64,000 nt of DNA, taken from Xenorhabdus sp014467285 (GTDB taxonomy: Bacteria > Pseudomonadota > Gammaproteobacteria > Enterobacterales > Enterobacteriaceae). The notes under the pieces are model-generated. The model saw nothing but the letters and a program-made list of their open reading frames with translations, was not told where the DNA came from and ran no database searches. Below, piece by piece: positions 8,387 to 16,860 of the stretch. The DNA is taken from contig NZ_NKHR01000002.1 in assembly GCF_014467285.1 (NCBI RefSeq), forward strand, positions 186,001 to 250,000, in the 5' to 3' direction. The translations under genes were made by a program, and so were the position numbers. Every line of letters begins with the position of its first letter. Position 1 is the first letter of the stretch.

Positions 8387-10153
8387 TTAGTAAGAACGCA
8401 CTTTCGGCGGGAAAGCTTCACGCAGAGTCGGCTGCATATTCACTTCACGACGAGTCATGCTCTCAGTTTGCGGTAAATACAGGCTATGGCACAGCCAGTT
8501 AGCGTCGTCACGTTCTGGATAGTCAAAACGGCTGTGAGCGCCACGGCTTTCTGTACGGAAATTCGCAGCAACCGCTGTTGAATAAGCAGTTTCCATCAGG
8601 TTATCCAATTCCAGACATTCGATGCGCTGCGTATTGAATTCTGATGAAGTATCATCCAGACGGGCATTTTTCAGACGTTCACGAATAACTTTCAGCTCAT
8701 CCAAGCCTCTCGCCATTGCGTCGCCTTCACGGAATACCGAGAAATTGTGCTGCATACATGCTTGCAATGCTTTGCGGATATCTACCGGATCTTCACCGGA
8801 ACGGGTATTGTTCCAACGATTCAGACGTTGCAGCGCTGCATCGACGTCAGATTCGCTGGCATCACGGCTGGTGCCTTGTTCCATCAGGCACTCTTTCAGA
8901 TGCAGACCTGCGGAACGACCAAATACCACCAAATCAAGCAGTGAGTTACCACCAAGGCGGTTAGCCCCGTGAACAGACACGCAAGCAATCTCACCCACGG
9001 CAAACAGACCTGGAATCACCACGTCTTCGCCTTTTTCGTTTACTGTCAGCGCCTGACCTGTGATCTTGGTTGGAATACCACCCATCATATAGTGGCAGGT
9101 TGGGATAACTGGAATCGGTTCTTTAACCGGGTCTACGTGAGCAAAAGTACGGGATAATTCAAGAATACCCGGCAAACGAGATTCCAGAACGTCCTTGCCC
9201 AGATGATCCAGTTTCAATTTCACATGAGGACCCCATGGACCTTCACAGCCACGGCCTTCACGGATTTCGATCATCATGGAACGTGCAACCACATCACGGC
9301 CAGCAAGGTCTTTGGCATTTGGTGCATAACGCTCCATGAAGCGTTCACCATCTTTATTCAGCAGATAACCGCCTTCACCACGACAGCCTTCTGTGACCAA
9401 AACACCTGCACCGGCAATGCCTGTTGGGTGGAATTGCCACATTTCCATATCCTGTACAGGAACGCCAGCACGCAGTGCCATACCAACACCATCACCCGTA
9501 TTGATGTGCGCATTCGTTGTGGATTGGAAGATACGACCAGCACCACCGGTTGCCAGAATGGTTGCCTTGGCTTTGAAATAAACTACTTCACCGGTTTCAA
9601 TACAGATAGCAGTACAACCAACAATGGCGCCATCCTGATTTTTAACCAAATCCAGTGAATACCACTCAGAGAAAATAGTTGTGTGGTTCTTCAGATTCTG
9701 TTGATACAGAGTATGCAATAGAGCATGACCAGTACGGTCAGCCGCGGCGGCAGTGCGGGCAGCCTGTTCGCCACCAAAATTTCTAGATTGTCCGCCAAAT
9801 GGACGCTGATAAATACGTCCATCATCCAGACGGGAGAATGGCAAGCCCATGTGTTCCAGTTCCAGAATTGCTTCCGGGCCAGTCTTACACATATATTCGA
9901 TGGCATCCTGGTCACCGATATAGTCGGAACCTTTTACCGTATCATACATGTGCCATTCCCAGTTATCGTCATGGGTATTACCCAGAGCAACGGTAATTCC
10001 GCCCTGTGCTGAAACAGTATGGGAACGGGTTGGAAACACCTTGGAAATCAAGGCGCAGGATAAACCCATTTGTGAAATTTGCAGTGCAGCACGCATACCT
10101 GCGCCACCAGCACCAATAACAACAGCGTCAAACTCTCTTACTGGCAGTTTCAT
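8387..10153 (-). CDS. sdhA: Succinate dehydrogenase flavoprotein subunit
   Basis: 588 residues, equal to E. coli SdhA. The dinucleotide-binding motif VIGAGGAGMRAALQ is at the N-terminus. The covalent-FAD attachment His45 is visible in FPTRSHTVSAQGG. The active-site HPTGIAGAGVL segment and the C-terminal helical domain are intact. SdhA oxidises succinate to fumarate on the cytoplasmic face of the inner membrane. Its ATG directly follows the sdhD stop (TAAATG), indicating tight translational coupling. Confidence 0.98.
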   Translation of the reverse strand: MKLPVREFDAVVIGAGGAGMRAALQISQMGLSCALISKVFPTRSHTVSAQGGITVALGNTHDDNWEWHMYDTVKGSDYIGDQDAIEYMCKTGPEAILELEHMGLPFSRLDDGRIYQRPFGGQSRNFGGEQAARTAAAADRTGHALLHTLYQQNLKNHTTIFSEWYSLDLVKNQDGAIVGCTAICIETGEVVYFKAKATILATGGAGRIFQSTTNAHINTGDGVGMALRAGVPVQDMEMWQFHPTGIAGAGVLVTEGCRGEGGYLLNKDGERFMERYAPNAKDLAGRDVVARSMMIEIREGRGCEGPWGPHVKLKLDHLGKDVLESRLPGILELSRTFAHVDPVKEPIPVIPTCHYMMGGIPTKITGQALTVNEKGEDVVIPGLFAVGEIACVSVHGANRLGGNSLLDLVVFGRSAGLHLKECLMEQGTSRDASESDVDAALQRLNRWNNTRSGEDPVDIRKALQACMQHNFSVFREGDAMARGLDELKVIRERLKNARLDDTSSEFNTQRIECLELDNLMETAYSTAVAANFRTESRGAHSRFDYPERDDANWLCHSLYLPQTESMTRREVNMQPTLREAFPPKVRSY

Positions 10154-10501
10154 TTATGCACCCCACACAACAAATGTTCCGTAAATCAAATAAGACAACA
10201 GCGCCACAATAATCGCCAGTTGCAGTACCAGACGCAGTACAAGTGGCTTGACATAATCTGTCAGCACCTGCCACATGCCAATCCAGGCATGAACCAGAAT
10301 GGAAAGCAGTGTCAACACGGTAAACACTTTAGTGAGAGATGAAGAAAAGAAACCACGCCAGACTTCATAAGTAATATCCGACGTTGTTGCAACAAAACCA
10401 ACGACATAGAGAACGTATAAAACAATAATAATTGCAGATGCACGTAGCAGCAGCCAATCCTGAATACCCGTACGACCCAATGCGGATGCGTTGCTTACCA
10501 T
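10154..10501 (-). CDS. sdhD: Succinate dehydrogenase membrane anchor subunit D
   Basis: 115 residues with three hydrophobic segments, the same size as E. coli SdhD. It begins MVSNASALGRTGIQDWLLLRASA; the second helix region WIGMWQVLTDYVKPLVLR is typical of the family. With SdhC it binds haem b556 and the ubiquinone site. It overlaps the end of sdhC by 7 bases and abuts sdhA. Confidence 0.97.
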   Translation of the reverse strand: MVSNASALGRTGIQDWLLLRASAIIIVLYVLYVVGFVATTSDITYEVWRGFFSSSLTKVFTVLTLLSILVHAWIGMWQVLTDYVKPLVLRLVLQLAIIVALLSYLIYGTFVVWGA

Positions 10502-10884
10502 AATAATACCCCAGCCAGAATAGACAGAATAACCGCGATCACTATTGCCACTTTGGCAGATGCACTACCGGTAGCGAGGTTTTCTTCCAGGAAACCAAAA
10601 TCCATCAACACATGGCGGATGCCCCCACAAATGTGGTAAGCCAGCGCCGTCAATATCCCCCATAGGATAAATTTGGCGAAGAAGCCAGTCATGATTTCAG
10701 ATGCTTGTAGGAAACCCTCCTGCGAAGACAGTGACATACCCAACAACCACAGCAGAATACCAACTGCGATAAAGGTGATGACGCCTGAGATACGGTGCAA
10801 GATCGATGCTATCGCGGAGACGGGTTGGTTAATCGTCCGCAGATCAAGGTTGACAGGTCTTTGTTTTTTCACAATTTTGCCCAC
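10495..10884 (-). CDS. sdhC: Succinate dehydrogenase cytochrome b556 subunit
   Basis: 129 residues from a GTG start, the same length and register as E. coli SdhC (VKKQRPVNLDL near the N-terminus). Three membrane helices are evident. The haem-ligand region LAYHICGGIRH is present. SdhC is the first gene of the sdhCDAB-sucABCD unit; its promoter must lie in the 620-base gap shared with divergent gltA. No strong Shine-Dalgarno sequence sits directly before the GTG, but alignment of the N-terminus supports this start. Confidence 0.96.
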   Translation of the reverse strand: MGKIVKKQRPVNLDLRTINQPVSAIASILHRISGVITFIAVGILLWLLGMSLSSQEGFLQASEIMTGFFAKFILWGILTALAYHICGGIRHVLMDFGFLEENLATGSASAKVAIVIAVILSILAGVLLW

Positions 10885-11508
10885 AAAGCTTTTTTTTATT
10901 TTCCATCCTCCGGTCCTGGGCGGGAATCAGACAGCGCTAAGAGGATACAAAGACACAACATAATTAAATTAACAATCCTTACATGTTTATCAAAAGTTGT
11001 GATTTGGTTACGCTGGGTGCTCCTACATCAGGGTAATCCGGAGACCTCGAAGAAGTATAAGTACTTCACATTGTTATTACAATTCCCACACAATATGATT
11101 ATTAACATTTAGCGTGAACAGTGAGAAAGATCACGCTTCAAACATTTATCATAAAAACCATTATCTTGTTTGACAAAGATTAAACATTTACCTTACATCT
11201 CTGTCGTTATATATTATTTATCGTCGTTTTCCGATGAAAAAACATACTCATCGAAAAACAGAGGTTATGTAAAAGCATTGTATAAGCACAAAATGATAAC
11301 ATTTGATGTTAATAATGCTTTAAACATAATTCCCGGAAACTTTTTAACAACCTGAAAACCATTGTCATCCGTAATGAGATTTCAGCGTTATAAATGTGAT
11401 ACCAGCCTGATCTTAAATTCTCTCCGGTAGCACAATGCCTTCGGCACAGTATAAATTGCGCCTATATGGTTGTTAGGGGTTATAAAAATAAGCGCTAAGG
11501 AGATGTAA
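10885..11508. promoter_or_regulatory. Divergent sdhC/gltA control region
   Basis: 624 bases without a gene, AT-rich, between two divergently transcribed TCA operons. In E. coli this interval carries the sdhC and gltA promoters and sites for CRP, ArcA and Fur/RyhB-linked control. Directly visible are a CRP-like palindrome (listed separately), a TTGACA at 11170-11175 with a poorer -10 (TTACAT, 17-base spacing) pointing towards gltA, and a good ribosome site AAGGAG just before the gltA ATG. Which promoters are used cannot be decided from sequence alone. Confidence 0.6.
11119..11136. promoter_or_regulatory. Candidate CRP-binding site
   Basis: GTGA at 11121-11124, six bases, then TCAC at 11131-11134: an exact match to the symmetric CRP core GTGA-N6-TCAC. 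It is embedded in a wider inverted repeat, AGCGTGA ... TCACGCT. It lies between sdhC and gltA, where cAMP-CRP activation of sdh is known in E. coli. Occupancy is inferred. Confidence 0.6.
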
Positions 11509-12792
11509 ATGGCTGATAAAAAGGCTACGTTGAACATAAATGGTTCAGCTGCTATCGAACTAGACGTACTAACGCCGACCCTAGGTTCTGAAGTAATTGA
11601 CGTTCGTACCCTCGGCTCAAAGGGCTTCTATACCTACGATCCAGGCTTTACTTCCACTGCCTCCTGTGAGTCGAAAATCACCTATATTGATGGCAATGAA
11701 GGCATTTTGCTGCACCGTGGTTTTCCTATCGATCAGCTCGCAACGGAATCAACCTATCTGGAAGTCTGTTATATTCTGCTGTACGGCGAACCGCCAACAC
11801 CTGAAGAATACGAAAAATTCAAAACTACGGTGACTCGCCATACAATGATCCACGAACAGATTACCCGCCTGTTCCACGGTTTCCGTCGTGATTCTCACCC
11901 AATGGCTGTACTTTGTGGTGTTACTGGCGCATTGGCTGCCTTCTATCATGACGCATTGGATGTTCATAATCCTCGTCACCGCGAAATCACCGCTTACCGC
12001 CTGTTGTCCAAAATGCCAACTGTTGCGGCGATGTGTTACAAATATTCCCTTGGGCAGCCTTTCGTTTACCCACGTAACGATCTTTCTTATGCGGCCAACT
12101 TCCTGTACATGATGTTCTCAACACCTTGTGAAGAATATAAGGTTAACCCAGTACTGGAACGCGCAATGGATCGCATTTTCATTCTGCATGCAGATCATGA
12201 ACAAAATGCGTCGACTTCAACAGTACGCACCGCAGGTTCTTCTGGTGCCAACCCATTTGCTTGTATTGCCGCAGGTATTGCATCTTTGTGGGGGCCGGCA
12301 CATGGTGGTGCAAACGAAGCCTGTCTACGTATGTTGGAAGAGATCCAAACCGTCGACCACATTCCTGAATTTATTGCTCGCGCCAAAGATAAAAATGATT
12401 CTTTCCGCCTGATGGGCTTCGGGCACCGTGTTTACAAAAACTACGATCCCCGCGCGACAGTTATGCGTGAAACTTGCCATGAAGTATTGAATGAACTGGG
12501 CCTTAATGATAGCCTGCTGGAAGTCGCAATGGAGCTGGAACGCATTGCCCTGAACGATCCATACTTCATTGAGAAAAAACTGTATCCGAACGTTGATTTT
12601 TACTCTGGCATCATTCTGAAAGCCATGGGTATTCCATCAACCATGTTCACTGTGATTTTCGCCATCGCCCGTACTATCGGCTGGATTGCACACTGGAACG
12701 AAATGCACGATGAAGGTTTGAGGATTGCTCGCCCACGTCAGCTTTATACTGGTCATGATAAACGTGATTTCAAGAGTCAGTTGAAAAAGTGA
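11509..12792 (+). CDS. gltA: Citrate synthase (type II)
   Basis: 427 residues, identical in length to E. coli GltA. It opens with ADKKATLNINGSAAIELDVL and contains the catalytic regions GPAHGGANEA (His near 264), GFGHRVYKNYDPRA (His near 305) and the Asp-bearing C-terminal segment NVDFYSGI (Asp near 362). It condenses oxaloacetate and acetyl-CoA to citrate; this hexameric type is allosterically inhibited by NADH. It is preceded by AAGGAG with good spacing, diverges from sdhC, and is followed by a hairpin terminator. It is monocistronic. Confidence 0.98.
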   Translation: MADKKATLNINGSAAIELDVLTPTLGSEVIDVRTLGSKGFYTYDPGFTSTASCESKITYIDGNEGILLHRGFPIDQLATESTYLEVCYILLYGEPPTPEEYEKFKTTVTRHTMIHEQITRLFHGFRRDSHPMAVLCGVTGALAAFYHDALDVHNPRHREITAYRLLSKMPTVAAMCYKYSLGQPFVYPRNDLSYAANFLYMMFSTPCEEYKVNPVLERAMDRIFILHADHEQNASTSTVRTAGSSGANPFACIAAGIASLWGPAHGGANEACLRMLEEIQTVDHIPEFIARAKDKNDSFRLMGFGHRVYKNYDPRATVMRETCHEVLNELGLNDSLLEVAMELERIALNDPYFIEKKLYPNVDFYSGIILKAMGIPSTMFTVIFAIARTIGWIAHWNEMHDEGLRIARPRQLYTGHDKRDFKSQLKK

Positions 12793-12840
12793 TTCAGCCA
12801 ATCCAATAACATTATTCAAATTCTGAATAGTGTATTTCTG

Positions 12841-12883
12841 CACCTCTCATATCATTTTTTTGATATTAGGGGTGTGGATTTTT
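12841..12883 (+). terminator. gltA terminator
   Basis: CACCTCTCATATCA (12841-12854) pairs with TGATATTAGGGGTG (12861-12874) with two imperfect positions, loop TTTTTT, and is followed by TGGATTTTT. It lies 50 bases after the gltA stop. Confidence 0.75.
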
Positions 12884-13112
12884 ATGACTAAGATATAAAG
12901 CCGCTATGATTCATCCGCAAAAACTTTCTATCGGTCTATCGGTGAAACTATTGGATTTTTTTCTTCTTTAACTCCCACCACAGATTTTATTCCCACTCGT
13001 TTTACAAAAAATATTAAGTATCTAAAAAAGTGTTAAATATCTATAAAGTAAGTTTTAAAACAAAAACAGAAATACTGACAGGAAAAGTGTTTTCTATCGC
13101 TCAGATAGCATT
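12884..13112. other. AT-rich spacer, edge of an accessory patch
   Basis: No gene is seen. With the terminator region just before it, over 300 bases separate gltA from the first recognisable remnant. The E. coli neighbours of gltA are absent here, which suggests that deletion or insertion has reshaped the interval up to the AraC gene. Confidence 0.5.
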
Positions 13113-13458
13113 ATGCAAAGAATGAAAGAATTTAATGCTTTACTTTTGGATACAGAAGTCAGATATATTACCCCTACAATAGATAGCTATAATTATAATT
13201 CAATATTGCCTTATATTGATTATAACGTTATTAAAAATTAAAAAAGACCGAGAAATCATTATTGGTTATTCTGATATTACCGCTTTATTGCTTGGAATAT
13301 ATAGTAAAACAGATGTTGTCACTTTTTATGGCCCAACGTTGGAAAGAGCAAGTTGAACGCGCTTTTGCCCACCTTCTATTATGTGGAGCCTTTAATAAAA
13401 CTTCAGCAATTATTCTTGGAAAACACGGACAATTTAATGATCGGGGAACGGGTGGTGG
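13113..13458 (+). pseudogene. Decayed S66-family peptidase (MccF/LD-carboxypeptidase-like)
   Basis: Two frames must be joined to read the protein. From 13113 one frame gives a segment ending YNYNSILPYIDYNVIKN before a stop. The next frame continues with EIIIGYSDITALLLGIY and VVTFYGPTLERAS, then another shift gives HLLLCGAFNKTSAIILGKH and a GTG-type tail. These blocks match, in order, the conserved GGYNSN-LLPYIDY, GYSD-TAL and TFYGP motifs and the late LGKHE/FDD-GTG region of S66 serine peptidases, which include the microcin C immunity protein MccF. Most of the middle is missing. The gene is dead: at least two frameshifts and an internal deletion. Homology was recognised by eye. Confidence 0.7.
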
Positions 13459-13554
13459 CGCATTCAACGTAGAAGCAACCTGCGGCGGATCTATGTCAGG
13501 ATTGTTGACAGCGTGCGCCCTGGTGCAGGCAGGTCTGAAAGAACGAGTGACACA
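13459..13554 (+). pseudogene. Short ketosynthase-III-like fragment at a fusion junction
   Basis: In the frame continuing from the S66 tail, about 30 residues read GAFNVEATCGGSMSGLLTAC then ALVQAGLKERV. The pattern (Asn/Asp-x-x-x-x-Cys-Gly-Gly, then a helix ending in QAG...ERV) resembles the active-site Cys region of beta-ketoacyl-ACP synthase III/thiolase-fold enzymes. It is cut off where the adenylation-enzyme frame takes over. It is too short to be sure; it could also be an unrelated peptide produced by the junction. Confidence 0.35.
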
Positions 13555-14703
13555 CATAATGAGTGGCAAATGCTGGATATACTGCATGGTGAGAAACACG
13601 ACTACCCGCGCAGCTTGCCGGATGCGGATAGGCTCGCATATATCCTGTACACTTCCGGTTCGTCCGGAACCCCGAAAGGGGTCGCGATCAGCCACCGCAA
13701 CGCAGCTAGCTTCGTCGAATGGGCCTCAGCCTTCTTTAATGTGACAGCAGAAGATCAAGTCTCCAGCCACGCGCCATTTCACTTCGACTTGTCGATCTTT
13801 GACATCTATGTTTCTGTGAAGAACGGTGCATGTGTCCACCTAATTGACACCGATCTTGCTGCGAGTCCACGACATCTCGCCACATTCATATCCAAGCGAG
13901 AGATTACCATCTGGTACTCAGCCCCTGCAATTTTAGGTATGCTGGCTGAGCAACACAAGAAAGGAAATTCTGCTCATAATCGGCTACGCCTCGTGCTATT
14001 CGCCGGGGAAGTTTTCCCTATCACGAAATTGAGCAAATTGCTGCAATTGTGGCCTGAACCTGCTTACTACAACCTGTATGGCCCCACAGAAACCAACGTG
14101 TGCACCGTCTATCAAGTGCCTGCATTCATACCGCCAGACCGCACCGAACCATTGTCGATAGGCCATCCCTGTGATCACTGCGAGACTATCGTTGTCGATG
14201 AGCATCTGCAACCAGTACCAGAGGGTAAACCTGGTCTGTTGTGCGTCTCAGGACCTTCCGTCATTTCCAATTATTGGAATGATCCCGAAAAAACAGCCCA
14301 GAAGGTCTTCCACCTCAACAACAAACGCTGGTACAACACCGGAGATATGGTTCGCCCTTCGCCTGAAGGCTACATTTTTATGGGGCGGCTTGATCGAATG
14401 ATCAAACGTCATGGTTACCGGATAGAACTGGACGAGATCGAATCATGCCTGATGGCTCATCCTGAACTTGCTGGCTGTGCGGTAGTCAGCTCTAAGGCAG
14501 ACGAGAATACCACCATCACAGCATTTCTCGTACAACACGATTCACTGATTTCCCCAATGGATCTAAGTAGGTTCTGCTACGAGCGACTTGCACAGTACAT
14601 GGTGCCTGATCATTTCAGATACCTGCCTAATCTTCCCCGTACTTCAACAGGCAAGATCAATTATCAACTTCTGGAGCACCTTTCCGATGCCAAACCGAAT
14701 TGA
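13513..14703 (+). pseudogene. N-terminally truncated L-proline-type adenylation enzyme
   Basis: An open frame of about 396 codons, beginning at a GTG with no natural N-terminus, carries adenylation-domain motifs from A3 (YTSGSSGTPKG) through A5 (NLYGPTETN), A7 (YNTGD), A8 and A10 (TSTGKINYQ). A1 and A2 and about 100 N-terminal residues are missing, so activity is unlikely. Reading the eight binding-pocket positions plus A10 Lys against GrsA by eye gives D-L-F-Y-L-A-L-V-C-K. This is one change from the proline code reported for stand-alone prolyl-AMP ligases such as PltF and RedM. The stop overlaps the next gene. Base composition looks more GC-rich than the surrounding DNA, suggesting transfer. 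Upstream it is fused out of frame to remnants of other genes. Confidence 0.75.
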
Positions 14704-15832
14704 TGAACAACGGATATCATTGCGTGATAATGCCGCGCGTTTTGCCCGCGACCAGCTAAACACGGATATAGTAGCCTCTGACCGAGCCGGTACTTTCCAT
14801 CGGGACGGCTGGCAAAAATGCGCAGAATTCGGACTGATCAGCATGGCCATCCCCAAAGACCGAGGTGGAGCCGGAGCACCATTGTCCGATCTCCTCACGG
14901 TTATGGAAGGACTGGGGTATGGTTGCGAGGATCTGGGTCTGCTGTTTTCACTCAACGCCCACCTGTGGACCGTTGCTATGCCGCTGGCTATCCACGGCAC
15001 ACCAGAACAGCGTTTACGCTTTCTACCCGGCCTGATGGACGGCTCGTTGATCGGTGCTAATGGCTCGACAGAAGAAGAAGCAGGGTCGGACGTGTTCTCT
15101 ATGCGCACCCACGCTGTACGAGACGGCGACAGCTATATCCTCAACGGCTCGAAAACTTATATCACGAACGCCCCAATTGCCGATCTTTGTGTTATTTACG
15201 CCACGATCGATCCCACTCTTGGCCCACTAGGTATAACTGCTTTCCTTGTTGAAACAACGAATCCGGGTATAGAGTTAAGTTCGCCTCTGGAAAAGATGGG
15301 AATGCGCACAGCACAGATGGGACGGATAACGCTCAAAAACTGCCGTGTCCCGGCCGATGCGATACTGGGCAGAGAAGGACGAGGCGTTAAAGTTTTCGAA
15401 AGCGCCATGGAACACGAACGTGGATGTATTCTTGCCACCACTTTAGGAGCGATGAGCCGCAGCCTTGAAGCATGTATCGCTCACGCACGTAAACGCCGCC
15501 AGTTCGGTCAACCTATTGGGAAGAATCAGGCTATATCTCATCGTATCGCTGACATGAAAGTCAATCTGGATGCCGCACGTGAACTCGTCTATCGAGTAGG
15601 GCGACTTAAGGACACAGGCAAAGACGCCATGATGGAAGCTGCCTGTGCGAAACTGTTTGTTTCTGAGACATACACGAAGTTCTCGCTGGATGCACTGCGG
15701 ATCTACGGAGCACAAGGCTATCTAGCCGAGAGTCCTACGGAGAGAGAACTGCGCAATTCCATCGCATCAGTCATTTATTCGGGCACATCCGATATTCAAC
15801 GTAATATCATCGCCGGTGAGCTCGGATTATGA
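14687..15832 (+). CDS. Acyl-CoA-dehydrogenase-family enzyme, probable L-prolyl-carrier-protein dehydrogenase
   Basis: 381 residues from ATG 14687, which follows a GGAG and overlaps the end of the adenylation gene by 17 bases. The whole acyl-CoA dehydrogenase fold is present: N-terminal helices, the FAD-binding middle segment GSTEEEAGSD and TYITNAP, and the C-terminal RRQFGQPIGKNQAISH helix. The medium-chain-type catalytic Glu near the C-terminus is replaced by Ser365 (IYSGTSDIQ). Instead Glu244 (MEHERG) sits in the helix-G position used by isovaleryl-CoA dehydrogenase and the prolyl-carrier dehydrogenases. Beside a proline-type adenylation gene, the likely reaction is oxidation of prolyl-S-PCP towards pyrrolyl-2-carboxyl-S-PCP (PltE/RedW type). 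No carrier protein gene is nearby, so its present use is unclear. A simple acyl-CoA dehydrogenase is the alternative. Confidence 0.8.
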   Translation: MPNRIDEQRISLRDNAARFARDQLNTDIVASDRAGTFHRDGWQKCAEFGLISMAIPKDRGGAGAPLSDLLTVMEGLGYGCEDLGLLFSLNAHLWTVAMPLAIHGTPEQRLRFLPGLMDGSLIGANGSTEEEAGSDVFSMRTHAVRDGDSYILNGSKTYITNAPIADLCVIYATIDPTLGPLGITAFLVETTNPGIELSSPLEKMGMRTAQMGRITLKNCRVPADAILGREGRGVKVFESAMEHERGCILATTLGAMSRSLEACIAHARKRRQFGQPIGKNQAISHRIADMKVNLDAARELVYRVGRLKDTGKDAMMEAACAKLFVSETYTKFSLDALRIYGAQGYLAESPTERELRNSIASVIYSGTSDIQRNIIAGELGL

Positions 15833-15871
15833 AGCGGTACAACACGAGATAGTATAGTAAGTAAATAAATT

Positions 15872-15941
15872 CAGGCTCGGCTTTTTCAGTTGGAATATAT
15901 AGGCAATTAGTCCATATATAACTTCCAGCAAAAAGCCGGGC
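15872..15941. repeat. Inverted repeat between the dehydrogenase and AraC genes
   Basis: CGGCTTTTT at 15878-15886 is mirrored by AAAAAGCCG at 15930-15938, with further partial symmetry in the arms (TTGGAATATATAG against an imperfect partner). It lies between two convergent genes and could serve as a two-way terminator. The 43-base loop and partial symmetry could also mark a small palindromic insertion. Confidence 0.55.
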
Positions 15942-15957
15942 ACACAGCAAAATTTGT

Positions 15958-16740
15958 TCATCTCCCTGAACCCGCCATATACTCCCTTGGCGGTCTTCCC
16001 ATTGTTTTGCGGAAAAACGTCACAAATGCACTATCATTGGCAAAACCGAGTTCCTGTGCAACATAGGACAAAGTTTTGTCCTGCGCCAGTAACTCTATTG
16101 CCTTTACCAACCGCCATTGTTGCCGCCATTGTTGGTAATTCATTCCTGTTTCACGCTGAAAAATCCGAGTAATCGTTTTCTCACTGGCACCGATATAAGT
16201 CGTAAGAGTGTGTAATGGTGGCGGCAATTGTTCAAGTGATAAACGCGCTAAACGCCGATCAAAAGGCAGAGGTAGCAAAGTAGGTTCCCTGTGTGCCTCA
16301 CGAATTTCATCAAAAAATACCGCCAGCAAATTCGCCCCCTTACCTTGATGCCAGACTGAATCAAAAGAAGATATCGCAATTCGTTCCAAAATCGCCTGTA
16401 ATAACGGTGTAGCTTCCAATACTTCACTGTGTGTTGAAATTAATTCTGTCTCAGAAGCCTTGAGATAAATAGAACGATACCCTACCGAACCCCGCATTTC
16501 TGCCCGATGCTGTGTCTTAGGCGGGATCCATGCCACTCTGGTTGGCGGTAAAATAGAGATCTGCTGTGCCAGAGTGATCTTGATACAGCCTTGTCGGGTA
16601 AACAACAACTGCCCCATATTATGCTGATGGAAGCCAGAATCATGTTGTCCCATCTCTGCCGCAATCCCTATCACAGGCACATTCAAATTTTCATTTAAAC
16701 CATCCGGATCAAAATAATCACTTTGTCGCAGCCAAGCCAT
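15958..16740 (-). CDS. AraC-family transcriptional regulator
   Basis: 260 residues. The N-terminal half is a cupin-type sensor domain (PPTRVAWIPPKTQHRAEM). The C-terminal half has two helix-turn-helix motifs, the first around GASEKTITRIFQRETGMNY and the second at LSYVAQELGFANDSAFVTFF with the AraC signature ending RPPREY. It is divergent from the exporter gene at 16861, the common layout in which such a regulator controls the adjacent transporter. It resembles the E. coli NimR/YeaM type in size and layout, but I cannot name the orthologue or the ligand. Confidence 0.88.
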   Translation of the reverse strand: MAWLRQSDYFDPDGLNENLNVPVIGIAAEMGQHDSGFHQHNMGQLLFTRQGCIKITLAQQISILPPTRVAWIPPKTQHRAEMRGSVGYRSIYLKASETELISTHSEVLEATPLLQAILERIAISSFDSVWHQGKGANLLAVFFDEIREAHREPTLLPLPFDRRLARLSLEQLPPPLHTLTTYIGASEKTITRIFQRETGMNYQQWRQQWRLVKAIELLAQDKTLSYVAQELGFANDSAFVTFFRKTMGRPPREYMAGSGR

Positions 16741-16860
16741 GCTAACTCCTACAGATCCAAAGTCCGATTATATAAAGAAACTGTCTTTATTATCATAAAT
16801 AGACATTTATCGGAATGATAACCTTTCAGGTCATTACTCACTTAATTAGAAGAAACAATT
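16741..16860. promoter_or_regulatory. Divergent promoter region with palindrome
   Basis: 120 bases between divergent regulator and exporter starts. TTATCAT (16790-16796) and ATGATAA (16815-16821) form an inverted repeat, and AAAGA-AACTG-TCTTT (around 16775-16788) a second small one. Either may be the regulator's operator; this is inferred only from position. Confidence 0.4.

Noticed and set aside
9203..9658. A 151-codon open frame antisense to sdhA
   Set aside because: Shadow of a highly conserved gene, rich in Thr, His and Cys, with no ribosome site.
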